Source: Palsa-504 sp963819785 (GTDB taxonomy: Bacteria > Actinomycetota > Actinomycetes > Streptosporangiales > Streptosporangiaceae). From it: DNA of 64,000 nt. The first letter of the stretch is position 1, and each line of letters starts with the position of its first letter. Positions 37,571-46,459 of the stretch are shown one piece after another. The translations under genes and the position numbers were made by a program. The DNA is taken from positions 930,001 through 994,000 of the forward strand of contig CAWFXW010000037.1 in the NCBI GenBank assembly GCA_963819785.1, read 5' to 3'. The notes beneath the pieces were generated by a model, which did not search any database, had not been told where the DNA came from, and saw only the letters and a program-made list of their open reading frames with translations.

Positions 37571-38488
37571 ATGAGGCTCTTCTTCGGGGAACTGGTGACG
37601 GGCGTCACCACGGGCGCGCTGTACTCGCTCATCGCGCTCGGCTTCTCCATGGTGTACGGGGTGCTGAAGCTGCTCAACTTCGCGCACGGCGACCTGTACA
37701 TGGTCGGGGCGTACATCGGCTTCTTCGTCATCCAGTGGTTCGGCGGCGCGGCGCACGTGAGCATCCCGGTGCCGCTGCTGCTGGTGATCATGTTCGCGCT
37801 GGCGGCGCTCCTGGTCGGCGGCCTCGGCGTGGCGATCGAGCGGTTCGCCTACCGGCCGCTGCGCGACGCGCCGCGGATCGCGCCGCTGATCACCGCGATC
37901 GGCATCTCGTTCTTCCTGGAGAACGCGGCCCTGCTGCTGTTCGGCGCGCAGTTCCGCATCTACAACACTGCGGAGTTCATCTCGCTGTCCAGCGGCATCC
38001 AGATCGGCTCGGTCACCATCGACAGCGTGCAGATCATGGTCATTGTCCTCGGCGTCGCGCTGATGATCGGCTTGCGGCTGCTGGTCAACCGGACCAGGCT
38101 GGGCAAGCAGATGCGGGCGGTGGCCGGCGACCGCGAGGCAGCCGAGATGCTGGGGGTCAACGTGAACTTCATCATCGCGGCCACGTTCTTCCTCGGCTCG
38201 GCGCTCGCGGGCGTGGCCGGGGTCATGGCCGGGCTGCTGTTCAACCAGGTGACGAACACGATCGGGTTCATCGCCGGGCTCAAGGCGTTCACCGCGGCCG
38301 TGGTGGGCGGGATAGGCTCGATCCCAGGAGCTATGCTCGGCGGCCTGCTCATCGGCCTCGCGGAGGCGTTCGTGACCGGCTACATCTCCTCCACCTACTC
38401 CAACCTGATCGTGTTCGGGCTGCTGATCGCCGTGATGCTAACGCGACCGAGCGGGCTGCTCGGCCAGGCGCAGCTTCAGAAGGTGTGA
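37571..38488 (+). CDS. livH: Branched-chain amino-acid ABC transporter permease LivH
   Basis: 305 residues with eight or nine membrane helices. Family motifs are LNFAHGDLYMVGAYIGFF, ERFAYRPLRDAPRIAPLITA and RAVAGDREAAEMLGVNVN; the last is the loop that contacts the ATPases. GGIGSIPGAMLGGLLIGLAE closes it. GGGAG precedes the ATG. It forms a heterodimer with LivM in the membrane. Confidence 0.95.
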   Translation: MRLFFGELVTGVTTGALYSLIALGFSMVYGVLKLLNFAHGDLYMVGAYIGFFVIQWFGGAAHVSIPVPLLLVIMFALAALLVGGLGVAIERFAYRPLRDAPRIAPLITAIGISFFLENAALLLFGAQFRIYNTAEFISLSSGIQIGSVTIDSVQIMVIVLGVALMIGLRLLVNRTRLGKQMRAVAGDREAAEMLGVNVNFIIAATFFLGSALAGVAGVMAGLLFNQVTNTIGFIAGLKAFTAAVVGGIGSIPGAMLGGLLIGLAEAFVTGYISSTYSNLIVFGLLIAVMLTRPSGLLGQAQLQKV

Positions 38489-38495
38489 CGCGCCG

Positions 38496-39976
38496 ATGAG
38501 CGTGGATCCGCAGGGACCCCCAGACCCGGAAGAGCGCCCGGACATCCTCGAGAACCCGCCAGGCACCGAAGGGCCACGGGTCGGGGTCGACGAGTGGGTG
38601 GTCAGGCGGCCGGCCGACGCGAGTACCTGCCGTCTTGGCTCGGCCAGGCCCAGCGAGCGGGCGAGCGGATCGGCTGGTGGCCGCGGCTGGCCGTCGCCGG
38701 ACTGATCGGCGTGGTGCTGCCGTCGCTGGGCCTGGGCGGCTTCCAGCTCCAGGTCGGCATCGACGCGCTGGTGATCGCGCTGCTGGCGGTCGGGCTGAAC
38801 ATCGTCGTCGGCTGGGCGGGGCTACTCGACCTCGGCTACATCGCGTTCTTCGGCTTCGGCGCCTACGCCTTCGCGCTGCTGTCCTCGGGACAGATCGGCA
38901 GTGCCGGCATCCACCTGCCGGCCTACGCGTCGCTGCCGGCCGTGGTGATCGCCGCGGCGTTCCTGGGGCTAGGCGTCGGAGTGCCGTCCCGGCGGCTGAT
39001 CGGTGACTACCTGGCCATTGTGACGCTGTTCTTCGGCGAGGCCTTCGTCGAGTTCACCAACAACGTGGCCTCGGCCCAGCTGGGCGGGCCGAACGGGATC
39101 ACCACGATCGATCCGATCAGGGCTTTCGGCGCCCAGCTGACGACCAACGCCGGCTACTACTACCTGCTGGTGATCGTCCTGGTGGTCATCATGGCGGTGC
39201 TGCGGCTGCTCGAGACCTCCCGCACCGGGCGGGCCTGGCGCGCGGTCCGCGAGGATCCGCTGGCCGCGGCGTCGATGACGATCCCGGTCAACCGGGTCAA
39301 GCTGATGGCGTTCGCGGCCGGTGCCATGGTGGCGGCCTTCGCCGGCACCATCTACGCCGCGCAGCAGGCCAGCGTATTCCCGACGGACTTCGACACCCCG
39401 ATCTTGATCCTGATCTACGCCGGGCTCATCCTCGGCGGCGCGGGCAGCATCGCCGGCGCCGCCACCGGAGCCCTGGTGGTGATGGTGATCTACGACGGAT
39501 TGCTGCGCAACCCAACCTACGCCGGCTACCTGTTCTACGGACTGATCCTGCTGACCCTGCTGGCCAGGGTGCGGCCCTGGCGGAGGCTGGCGGAAATCCT
39601 GGCCGCGACGGTCGCGCTCGGCTTCGCGGCGCACGCCATCGCGGCGGCGATCTCGAACAGCGCCGTGGCCGCCGGCTCGCAGTCGGGCTGGCTCGCGCAT
39701 CACTGGGTGATCGTCCCGGCTGCCCCGCAGACCGCGGGGAATTGGGGATTCGTGGTGCTGATCTGCATGCTGATCGCGCTCATCCAGGTCGGCAGCCGCT
39801 GGCGCACCGTCCTGCTGGTGCCGACCCTCTACCTGGCCGCGTTCGTATGGGAGACCAGGCTGATCGCGGAGCCGTCGATCACCCGCCAGCTCATGATCGG
39901 CGCAATCCTGATCGTGATGATGAACGCCCGGCCGCAGGGGCTGCTCGGGCAGCGGCGTGTGGAGGCGCTGACGTGA
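38496..39976 (+). CDS. livM: Branched-chain amino-acid ABC transporter permease LivM, probably frameshifted near its start
   Basis: The permease body is in the frame that ends at 39976: VGLNIVVGWAGLLDLGYIAF, RRLIGDYLAIVTLFFGEAFV and RAWRAVREDPLAAASMTIPV, the EAA-like loop. A second frame starts eight bases after livH (MSVDPQGPPDPEERPDILEN) and breaks at 38705. The two would join near 38600-38612 if one base is missing, giving an acidic cytoplasmic N-terminus of about 35 residues before REYLPSWLGQAQRAG. Alternatively LivM starts at GTG 38594 and the leader frame is not translated. The C-terminus overlaps livG (GTGA). Confidence 0.85.
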
Positions 39977-40797
39977 CCGCCGAACCCGCCGCACCGGCCG
40001 CGCCGGCCGTCCTGGAGCTGGACCAGCTCTCGCTGTCCTTCGGCGGCCTGCGGGCCATATCCGGGCTGGACCTGCGGGTCGCGGACCGGGAGGTTGTCAG
40101 CGTGATCGGGCCCAACGGCGCCGGCAAGACCACGGTGTTCAACGTGATCACCGGGGTGTACCAGCCGAGCGGTGGCGACGTGCGGTTCGCCGGGACGTCG
40201 ATCGCGGGGCAGGCGCCGCACGTCATCGCCCGCCGCGGGATCGCCCGGACCTTTCAGAGCCTGCGGCTGTTCATGAACATGTCTGTGCTCGAGAACGTGA
40301 TGGCCGCTACCTACGGCGGTACCAAGGCGACCCCGGGCGAATCGATCCTGCGGCTGCCGCGGGCCCGGCGCGAGGAGCGCGAGGTCCGGGCGCTGGCCGA
40401 GGAGGTGCTGTCCTTTTTCGGCCAGCGGCTCGCGGGGTACCGGTGGGACCAGCCCGCGTACTCGCTGTCGTACGCGAACCGGCGGCGGCTGGAGATCGCT
40501 CGCGCGCTGGCCACCCGGCCCCGGCTGCTGCTGCTCGACGAGCCGGCCGCCGGGATGAACCCGACCGAGACACACGAGGTCACCGAACTGATCGGGCGGT
40601 TGCGGGACGAACGAGGGGTCGCCATCCTGGTCATCGAGCACGACATGCACGTGGTGGCGGGCTGCTCGGACCGGGTGGTCGCGCTGGACCACGGGGTCAA
40701 GATCGCCGAGGGGAGTTTCGACCAGGTCGCGAACCACCCGGCGGTGGTGGAGGCCTACCTGGGGCGCGATCCCGAGGCCCTGGCGGAGGAGGCATGA
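39973..40797 (+). CDS. livG: Branched-chain amino-acid ABC transporter ATPase LivG
   Basis: 274 residues. Walker A is GPNGAGKTTVFN, the Q-loop sits in IARTFQSLRLFMNMSVLENV, the signature is YSLSYANRRRLEIARAL and Walker B is LLLLDEPAAGMNP, followed by EHDMHVVAGCSDRVVAL. The signature LSYANRR variant is typical of LivG. It pairs with LivF on the cytoplasmic side of LivHM and overlaps the next gene by ATGA. Confidence 0.95.
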   Translation: MTAEPAAPAAPAVLELDQLSLSFGGLRAISGLDLRVADREVVSVIGPNGAGKTTVFNVITGVYQPSGGDVRFAGTSIAGQAPHVIARRGIARTFQSLRLFMNMSVLENVMAATYGGTKATPGESILRLPRARREEREVRALAEEVLSFFGQRLAGYRWDQPAYSLSYANRRRLEIARALATRPRLLLLDEPAAGMNPTETHEVTELIGRLRDERGVAILVIEHDMHVVAGCSDRVVALDHGVKIAEGSFDQVANHPAVVEAYLGRDPEALAEEA

Positions 40798-41513
40798 GCG
40801 AGCCGGAGGTCCTGCTGAAACTGGACCAGGTCACCACCTACTACGGCCAGATGCGGATCCTGGAGGGCATCTCGCTGCAGGTCCGCGAGGGCGAGCTGGT
40901 ATGCCTGCTGGGCGGGAACGCGTCGGGCAAGTCGACCACGCTGAAGACCATCCTGGGCATCGTCCGGCCGCGCTCAGGCCGGGTGCTGCTGCGCGACCGG
41001 GATGTCACCCAGTGGCCGGTGCCGCAGCGCATCGCGGCCGGGATCGCCATCGTGCCGGAGAACCGGCGGCTGTTCGGCCAGCTGACGGTGCGGGAGAACC
41101 TGGAGCTCGGCGCCGTGCTGCGCAAGGGGGAATCGCTCAGCGAGGACTTCGACAAGGTGCACGCGCTGTTCCCGCGCCTGCTCGAACGGCGCGGCCAGCT
41201 AGCGGGCACCCTGTCCGGCGGCGAGCAGCAGATGGTGGCGATGGGCCGGGCCCTGATGTCCCGCCCGCGGCTGCTGCTGATGGACGAGCCGTCGATGGGG
41301 TTGTCCCCCGCCCTGGTTCAGCAGAACTTCCAGATCATCAAGACCATCCACGCCTCCGGTGTCTCGGTCCTGATGGTCGAGCAGAACGCGACGATGGCGC
41401 TGTCCATCGCCGACCGCGGCTACGTGCTGTCGACCGGGGAGATCGTGCTCGAGGGCCCGGCCGCCGAGCTGCTGAGCCACGAGGACCTCAAGCGCGCCTA
41501 CCTGGGCCGGTAG
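40794..41513 (+). CDS. livF: Branched-chain amino-acid ABC transporter ATPase LivF
   Basis: 239 residues. Walker A is GGNASGKSTTLK, an unusual Gly-Gly-Asn-Ala form of GxNGAGK. The signature is LSGGEQQMVAMGRALMSRP and Walker B is LLLMDEPSMGLSP, followed by VEQNATMALSIADRGYVL. GxxEQQM is diagnostic of LivF. The stop codon TAG touches the anticodon-stem part of a tRNA-Tyr fragment, so livF is the last intact gene before the accessory region. Confidence 0.95.
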   Translation: MSEPEVLLKLDQVTTYYGQMRILEGISLQVREGELVCLLGGNASGKSTTLKTILGIVRPRSGRVLLRDRDVTQWPVPQRIAAGIAIVPENRRLFGQLTVRENLELGAVLRKGESLSEDFDKVHALFPRLLERRGQLAGTLSGGEQQMVAMGRALMSRPRLLLMDEPSMGLSPALVQQNFQIIKTIHASGVSVLMVEQNATMALSIADRGYVLSTGEIVLEGPAAELLSHEDLKRAYLGR

Positions 41514-41570
41514 CGGTCTGTAAAACCGTCGGCTCAGCCTACGTTGGTTCGAACCCAACACCTGCCACCA
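41512..41570 (+). pseudogene. tRNA-Tyr, 5'-truncated (3' half only)
   Basis: The stretch begins with an anticodon arm (GCGGT, loop CTGTAAA, ACCGT), whose anticodon GTA reads tyrosine codons. It continues with a class-II variable arm (CGGCTCAGCCTAC), a T-arm (GTTGG-TTCGAAC-CCAAC) and the acceptor strand ACCTGCC then ACCA. The matching 5' acceptor GGCAGGT and D-arm are absent: livF codes up to the join. This is a tRNA 3' half, the classic form of an integrase attachment site after element insertion, but it could also come from a plain deletion. It is not a functional tRNA. Confidence 0.8.
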
Positions 41571-41921
41571 CCTGCGAAAACGCCCCGCTAGCTAGGGATT
41601 CTCGGCTATGCGGGCCGTTTCTTCTCTGTCCCGTGGTGTGTCACCTTGTTGCGCTGTAGACCGTTGTGTTGCGCCATCCACGGACGTATAGCGGACGGCC
41701 GTCCGTGCGGTTGGGCCGGTCGGTCTGGGCAGCTACGACGGTCGGTGTGCGCAGTTACGACGGTCGGTCCGCACCGTCGGCTGTTTCACGGACCGCCACG
41801 GACGGGCCGCACCAGCGGCAGGTTCCGGCTGGACCAGCGCCGCTCGGGCGGGCTCGTGGGCGCTTCGACTACCACTCTGGTGGGACTTGGCTGCGGAAAC
41901 GATCGTCGTACCTACGCCGTA
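41571..41921. repeat. Repeat-dense non-coding stretch between the tRNA fragment and the IS
   Basis: No gene is supported here. Short direct repeats occur, such as TACGACGGTCGGT near 41734-41746 and again near 41756-41768. A 14-bp perfect palindrome CGGACGGCCGTCCG is at 41692-41705, with further CGGAC/GTCCG copies around. Such clusters often bind recombinases or are decayed element ends, but no function is shown. Confidence 0.5.
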
Positions 41922-42043
41922 CTGTGGGTGCCGAAAACCTGTGCCACCTGGGCAGATGTCCCGCGGATGGTGACAGGCTGGGGCTGGCGTTATATCGGCC
42001 GGGCCAGTCTTGGCCCGGCCAGAGGTGGGATGATCTTCGGCTT

Positions 42044-42423
42044 ATGGGCTTGAAGCTGGTCTTCCTGATCGTGTCCCGTGCGGTGTCGGTGCTGGGCTTG
42101 TCACGCCGGGAATCGTGGTGGAAAGACGCGGAAATCTTGATGCTGCGCCATCAGCTTGCTGTCGCCCAGCGCGAGCGGCCTCGCGCTCATTCGCGTTTGA
42201 CGTGGCCGGACCTGGCATGGCTGGCGCTGCTCGCAGGGACGCTGCCGGTCGAGCGCCTAGCGGCGATGCGGCTGATTGTCACTCCCGGGACCATTTTGCG
42301 CTGGCACCGTGACATCGTCCGCTGCCAGTGGGCGCGCATGTCGCGCCGTGGCCGGTCGGGGCGCCCGGCAACGCACCGCAAGGTCCGGTCGATGGTGCTG
42401 CGCTTGGCGCGGGAGAACGAGTC
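42044..42423 (+). pseudogene. IS transposase, N-terminal piece
   Basis: It begins MGLKLVFLIVSRAVSVLGLS and includes the helix-turn-helix-like LMLRHQLAVAQRERPR and TPGTILRWHRDIVRCQWARM. It ends at RLARENES, with the last codon cut after two bases (TC) where the RIT element begins. The third base is supplied by 45955, so the reading frame continues as SWGYRRIHGEL in the next piece. Confidence 0.85.
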
Positions 42424-42457
42424 TTATGTGGAGCTGGGGATTATGTGGAGCCGGGCG
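42424..42457. repeat. RIT left terminal inverted repeat (two tandem 15-mers)
   Basis: TTATGTGGAGCTGGG (42424-42438) and TTATGTGGAGCCGGG (42441-42455) are tandem copies. The whole 34-base unit matches the complement of 45889-45922 with two differences. A likely recombinase-binding end. Confidence 0.85.
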
Positions 42458-42557
42458 GCTGAGTCGGTGATTGCACGGCCTGGTGTGCGGCAGCGCTTTA
42501 CATAACTTCTGCGCTGGCGCGACGCTTCACCTCCAACCCAAGTCGTGGAGGTGGGCA

Positions 42558-43808
42558 ATGCATGAAGCGTTCTGGAACGGGCTGTTCGACGTGCGCTGGG
42601 AGGAGGCCCCGCTCGGGGCGGAGGCTATTCGGCTGACGGTGAGGCTGCGCGAGCGCGGCTATGCCGAGCGAACGTGCCGGGATTACGGGCACGCCGTGGT
42701 TCACCTCGGCAGGTTCCTGCACGAAGAGCGGGGTAGCGACCAGGTTCGCGATGACGAGGTCGTTACAGATTTCCTTGGCGGTCATCTGCCGGGGTGTCGC
42801 TGTTACCGCCGCCCGGTGGGCCGTGGAGAAGAACCGGTCCGCCGGGGACTGGCGCATCTGCTGGTGATGCTGCGCGAGGAGGGGAACATCCCCCCGGTCG
42901 TCGCGGACGAGCCGCCCTACCAGGAGCTGATCGAGGGCTACTGCCGTTTCCTGCGCCGGGATCGAGGGCTCGCCGAAACGACGGTGGTCAACTACCGACG
43001 CTACCTTCGCGACTTCCTGGTCAGCCGCGGCGATGCGGTGAGCCCGGCTGAGCTGGCGGCGCTGAGCGCGGACGACCTGCTCGCGTTCAGCCGCCAGCGC
43101 GGGGCTGGGCTGGGACGCACGGCGTGGAACCATCTCGCCACGGCGTTGTCCGGTTTCTACCGGTGGCTGGATCTGTGCGGGCACGGCGGCGCGCAGCTGG
43201 TGGGTGCGGTCCCGCTGCGGCGGCGCTACCGGCTCGCCGACGTGCCCTGCGCCTTGTCCTGGGAGCAGGTGCGCCGCCTGCTCGGCGCGGTAGACCTGGG
43301 CGAGCCGAACGGCCGGCGCAACTACGCCATGCTGCTGCTGATCGCCAGCTACGGCCTGCGCGGGTGCGAGGTCAGGGCGCTGCGGCTGAACGACATCGAC
43401 TGGGAGCACGACGAGATCGTCATCTTCGCGCCGAAGACCGGCCGCCGGCGCGCGCTGCCGCTGACCCGGCCGGTGGGGGAGGCGGTGCTGGACTACCTGC
43501 TGGCCGAGCGCCCCCCGTCGCGGCATCGGGAAGTCTTCCTGTCCAGCCGGCCGCCGCATGGCCCGCTGCGAAGCAAGATCAACCCGTGGCTGGGGCGCCA
43601 GCTGGACAAGGCGGGCATCGTGACCGCCCGCCGCGGGGCGCATGTCCTGCGTCACTCGCTGGCGGTCCATCTGCTGCGCAGCGGTGAAACGCTGAAGGGC
43701 ATCGGTGACCTGCTCGGCCACCGCCGTCCGGACACGACTTTCATCTACACCAAGCTGGCGGTCGAGGATCTCCGCCGTGTCGCGCTGGACCCGGCGGAGG
43801 TGTCGTGA
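42558..43808 (+). CDS. ritA: Tyrosine recombinase, first of RIT trio
   Basis: 416 residues. An SAM-like N-terminal domain (YCRFLRRDRGLAETTVVNYR) precedes the catalytic domain. The catalytic residues are Arg in YGLRGCEVRALRL, Lys in FAPKTGRRRALP, His-x-x-Arg in HVLRHSLAVHLL, His in LLGHRRPDTT and Tyr in FIYTKL. All five are in place. An extra N-terminal segment with CRCYRRP is typical of the longer first RIT gene. GTGGAGG precedes the ATG at 42558, and the stop overlaps the next start. Confidence 0.88.
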   Translation: MHEAFWNGLFDVRWEEAPLGAEAIRLTVRLRERGYAERTCRDYGHAVVHLGRFLHEERGSDQVRDDEVVTDFLGGHLPGCRCYRRPVGRGEEPVRRGLAHLLVMLREEGNIPPVVADEPPYQELIEGYCRFLRRDRGLAETTVVNYRRYLRDFLVSRGDAVSPAELAALSADDLLAFSRQRGAGLGRTAWNHLATALSGFYRWLDLCGHGGAQLVGAVPLRRRYRLADVPCALSWEQVRRLLGAVDLGEPNGRRNYAMLLLIASYGLRGCEVRALRLNDIDWEHDEIVIFAPKTGRRRALPLTRPVGEAVLDYLLAERPPSRHREVFLSSRPPHGPLRSKINPWLGRQLDKAGIVTARRGAHVLRHSLAVHLLRSGETLKGIGDLLGHRRPDTTFIYTKLAVEDLRRVALDPAEVS

Positions 43809-44797
43809 TGGCCACCGGCCGCTTCGGCGGGCCTTTGGCGAGCGAGTTCGCCGCGTTCGCCGCCACCTTGGAGGCCAGCGCCACCGCCAGCAAGACCACC
43901 TTGACCCAGCTGCGAGCATTGGACCGGTTCACCGCCCAGCGAGGCCTGCCGTCGGGAACCATCGACGAGACCCTGGCCAGGGCGTGGCTGGCGGGCTGCG
44001 TGACCCGGGCCCCGAACACCCGCGCCGCCCGCTACTATCTGCTGCGCCGCTTCTGCCGTTTCCTGGCGGCCCGCCGCCCCGGCACGTTCGTGCCCGGCGA
44101 GTCACTTCGCCCGCGCCGCCGACCGCCCAGGCCACCCCACATCTACACCCGAGACGAGGTGCGTGCCCTGCTGGCCGGCGCGCTCGCGCTGCGGGACTGG
44201 GCCAGCCGGCATCCCTGCCCGATCCGGTCGACCACCCTGCACACGCTCATCCTGCTGCTGGCCACCTCCGGCCTGCGGATCTCCGAAGCGCTGCACCTCA
44301 CCCTGGCCGACGTGGACCTCACCGCGGGTGTCCTGTCGATCCGCCAGTCGAAGTTCCGCAAATCCCGGCTCGTGCCGGTCTCCGCCGGCACGCTGGACGC
44401 GCTGCGCCGCTACCACGACCGGCGCGTCGCCGTGGCGCCCGCCGATCTGACCGGCGCCTTCTTCGTCTCCGGCCGCGGCACCGGCTACAGCACCTCAACA
44501 GTCCAGGCGCTATTCCGTGACCTCACCGTGCAAACCGGGCTACGGGAACCCGACGGCCGCGGTCCCCGGCTGCATGACCTGCGGGCAACCTTCGCAGTCA
44601 CCCGGCTGCTGCTCTGGTATCGCGACGGCCAGGACGTCATGGCCCGGCTGCCGTTGCTGAGCACCTACCTCGGCCACGCCTGCGTCAGCGACACCGAAGT
44701 GTACCTGCGCATCACCACCGCGCTCCTGCAGGAGGCGAACACCCGCTTCCACGCCTTCGCCGAAGATCTGCTTCCAGCGGCCGGTGACCAGTCATGA
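43805..44797 (+). CDS. ritB: Tyrosine recombinase, second of RIT trio
   Basis: 330 residues. Catalytic motifs are SGLRISEALHLTL (Arg), SIRQSKFRKSRLVPVS (Lys), HDLRATFAVTRLLL (His-x-x-Arg), LGHACVSDT (His) and VYLRITTALL (Tyr). The N-terminal core-binding domain starts EFAAFAATLEASATASKTTL. GTGATG at 43805-43810 gives two possible starts overlapping the ritA stop. Both overlaps imply translational coupling and a fixed ratio of the three proteins. Confidence 0.88.
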   Translation: MMATGRFGGPLASEFAAFAATLEASATASKTTLTQLRALDRFTAQRGLPSGTIDETLARAWLAGCVTRAPNTRAARYYLLRRFCRFLAARRPGTFVPGESLRPRRRPPRPPHIYTRDEVRALLAGALALRDWASRHPCPIRSTTLHTLILLLATSGLRISEALHLTLADVDLTAGVLSIRQSKFRKSRLVPVSAGTLDALRRYHDRRVAVAPADLTGAFFVSGRGTGYSTSTVQALFRDLTVQTGLREPDGRGPRLHDLRATFAVTRLLLWYRDGQDVMARLPLLSTYLGHACVSDTEVYLRITTALLQEANTRFHAFAEDLLPAAGDQS

Positions 44798-45807
44798 GCG
44801 CCCAAACCCCGGTTCCGGGCTTGCTCCGCGGCTTCTTCGAGGACTACCTCGCGGCGCAGCGCGACGTCAGCCAGAACACCATCTACGCCTACCGAGACGC
44901 GATCAAACTCTTCCTCCGGTTCGCGGCACGTCACCGCGGCCGGCAGGTGATCCGGCTCCAGCTGGCCGATCTCGGCGCCGACACCGTGCTGGCGTTCCTG
45001 ACCTACCTCGAGTCCGACCGGCACAACAGCGCAGCCACCCGCAACTGCCGGCTGGTGGCGATCCACCGCTTCTTCGCCTACGTCGCCGACCAAGACCCCC
45101 GGCACGCCGAGCTGTGCCGCCGGGTCCTCGACATCCCGCTCAAGAAGACCACCTCGAACTCGATGACCTACCTGAACCAGGACGAGGTCAAGACCCTGCT
45201 AGCCGCGCCATCGGCCCGGCATCGCCTCGGGCTGCGCGACCGGGCCCTGCTCACCCTCCTCTACAACACCGGCGCACGCGCCACCGAAATAGTGCAGCTG
45301 AACATCAACGACCTCCGCCTCGACACGCCTATCCAGGTACGCATCCTCGGCAAAGGACGCAAAGAACGCGTCTGCCCGATGTGGCAGGAGACCGCGGACG
45401 CGCTCCGTGCCTACCTCCATCAACGGGCAGACGGCACCCAGCCAGACGCGCCGCTGTTCCTCAACGCGCACGGCAAGCGCATCACCCGCTTCGGCGTCGG
45501 GACGATCCTCAAACGCAACATAGCGGTGGCGGCCAGCAACCTCGCGTCGCTGGCCGCCAAGCCCGTGAGCCCGCATACCCTTCGCCACACGACGGCCCTG
45601 CACCTACTCCAGTCCGGCGTCGAGCTCAACGTGATCAAGTCCTGGCTCGGACACGTCAGCATCACGACAACAAGTGAGTACATCGAGATCGACATGGCGA
45701 TGAAACGCAAAGCGATCGAACGCTGCCCACCCCTCGTTCCCGACCCGGAAGGTGAAAGCCGCTGGCACGCCAACAAGGACATCATCCAATGGCTCGAAGA
45801 CCTGTGA
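44794..45807 (+). CDS. ritC: Tyrosine recombinase, third of RIT trio
   Basis: 337 residues. Catalytic motifs are TGARATEIVQLNIND (Arg), ILGKGRKERVCPM (Lys), PHTLRHTTALHLLQSGVELN (His-x-x-Arg), WLGHVSITTTSEY (His and Tyr). The N-terminal domain is FFEDYLAAQRDVSQNTIYAY. The ATG overlaps the ritB stop. Twelve bases after the stop, a further partial TTATGTGGAGCCGG copy (45819-45832) lies inside the right end. Confidence 0.9.
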   Translation: MSAQTPVPGLLRGFFEDYLAAQRDVSQNTIYAYRDAIKLFLRFAARHRGRQVIRLQLADLGADTVLAFLTYLESDRHNSAATRNCRLVAIHRFFAYVADQDPRHAELCRRVLDIPLKKTTSNSMTYLNQDEVKTLLAAPSARHRLGLRDRALLTLLYNTGARATEIVQLNINDLRLDTPIQVRILGKGRKERVCPMWQETADALRAYLHQRADGTQPDAPLFLNAHGKRITRFGVGTILKRNIAVAASNLASLAAKPVSPHTLRHTTALHLLQSGVELNVIKSWLGHVSITTTSEYIEIDMAMKRKAIERCPPLVPDPEGESRWHANKDIIQWLEDL

Positions 45808-45888
45808 GCACCGAAAAGTTATGTGGAGCCGGATCCGCGACCCTGCTGACAACCCGACACACCGACACCACGACCAGAAGGGCGACAT

Positions 45889-45922
45889 CGCCCGGCTCCA
45901 CATAATTCCCGGCTCCACATAA
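45889..45922. repeat. RIT right terminal inverted repeat (two tandem 15-mers)
   Basis: CCCGGCTCCACATAA occurs at 45891-45905 and 45908-45922. It is the inverted counterpart of the left end. Confidence 0.85.
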
Positions 45923-45928
45923 CCGGGG

Positions 45929-45948
45929 AAATGTTGAGCTCAACATTT
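45929..45948. repeat. 20-bp perfect palindrome at the RIT right edge
   Basis: AAATGTTGAGCTCAACATTT reads the same on both strands and fills the space between the right inverted repeat and the second CGAGTC. No counterpart lies at the left edge, so the ends are asymmetric. It may be a recombination intermediate product or coupling sequence. Confidence 0.8.
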
Positions 45949-45954
45949 CGAGTC

Positions 45955-46407
45955 CTGGGGCTACCGCCGGATTCACGGCGAACTCACTGGGCTCGGCATA
46001 ATCGTGGCGCCGTCCACGGTCTGGCAAATTCTCAAGAGCGCCGGGATCGACCCGGTGCCGCGCCGTAATGGGCCGGGGTGGCCGGAGTTCCTGCGGTCCC
46101 AGGCGCAGGGGATTCTGGCGCTGGACTTCTTCACTGCCGACCTGCTCAACGGGACCAAGGTCTACGTCCTGGCCGCGATTGAGCACGGCACGCGCCGGAT
46201 CTGGATCCTTGGTGCCACGGAACACCCGGTCCAGGCGTGGGCGGTCCAGCAGGCCCGGAACCTGCTCATGGACCTGGAGGATGCCGGCACGCGGGTGAAG
46301 TTCGTGCTTCATGACCGGGACGCCAGCTTCACCGCCGCGTTCGACGGCGTTCTCCGGGCCGAGGGCGTCAGGGTCATCCGGTCCGCGGTCCGGGCGCCCC
46401 GGGCGAA
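45955..46407 (+). pseudogene. IS transposase, middle piece
   Basis: This piece continues the N-terminal piece in frame: WGYRRIHGELTGLGIIVAPS, then the catalytic core QGILALDFFTADLLNGTKVY (first Asp) and VLHDRDASFTAAFDGVLRAE (second Asp). It ends at VIRSAVRAPRA plus AA of the next codon, where the serine-recombinase element begins. The C at 49935 completes AAC (Asn). Confidence 0.88.
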
Positions 46408-46459
46408 ACCTCGGGCTGCATACTGCACCTCTTCGGAGCGATTCGTGGCTAAGTGGCGT

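Larger units (their letters stand above)
42424..45948 (+). mobile_element. Recombinase-in-trio (RIT) element
   Basis: Three tyrosine-recombinase genes in tandem, overlapping by four bases each, are the definition of a RIT element. The ends are inverted repeats of about 34 bases (42424-42457 and 45889-45922), each made of two copies of TTATGTGGAGCCGGG spaced by two bases. The six bases CGAGTC occur immediately outside the left end (42418-42423) and again at 45949-45954. Between the right repeat and that copy are CCGGGG and a 20-bp palindrome. It sits inside the IS transposase gene. Confidence 0.88.

Noticed and set aside
41646..42043. Open frames in front of the IS transposase
   Set aside because: They cross the IS end and the repeat cluster, with no protein features; only the part from 42044 is coding.
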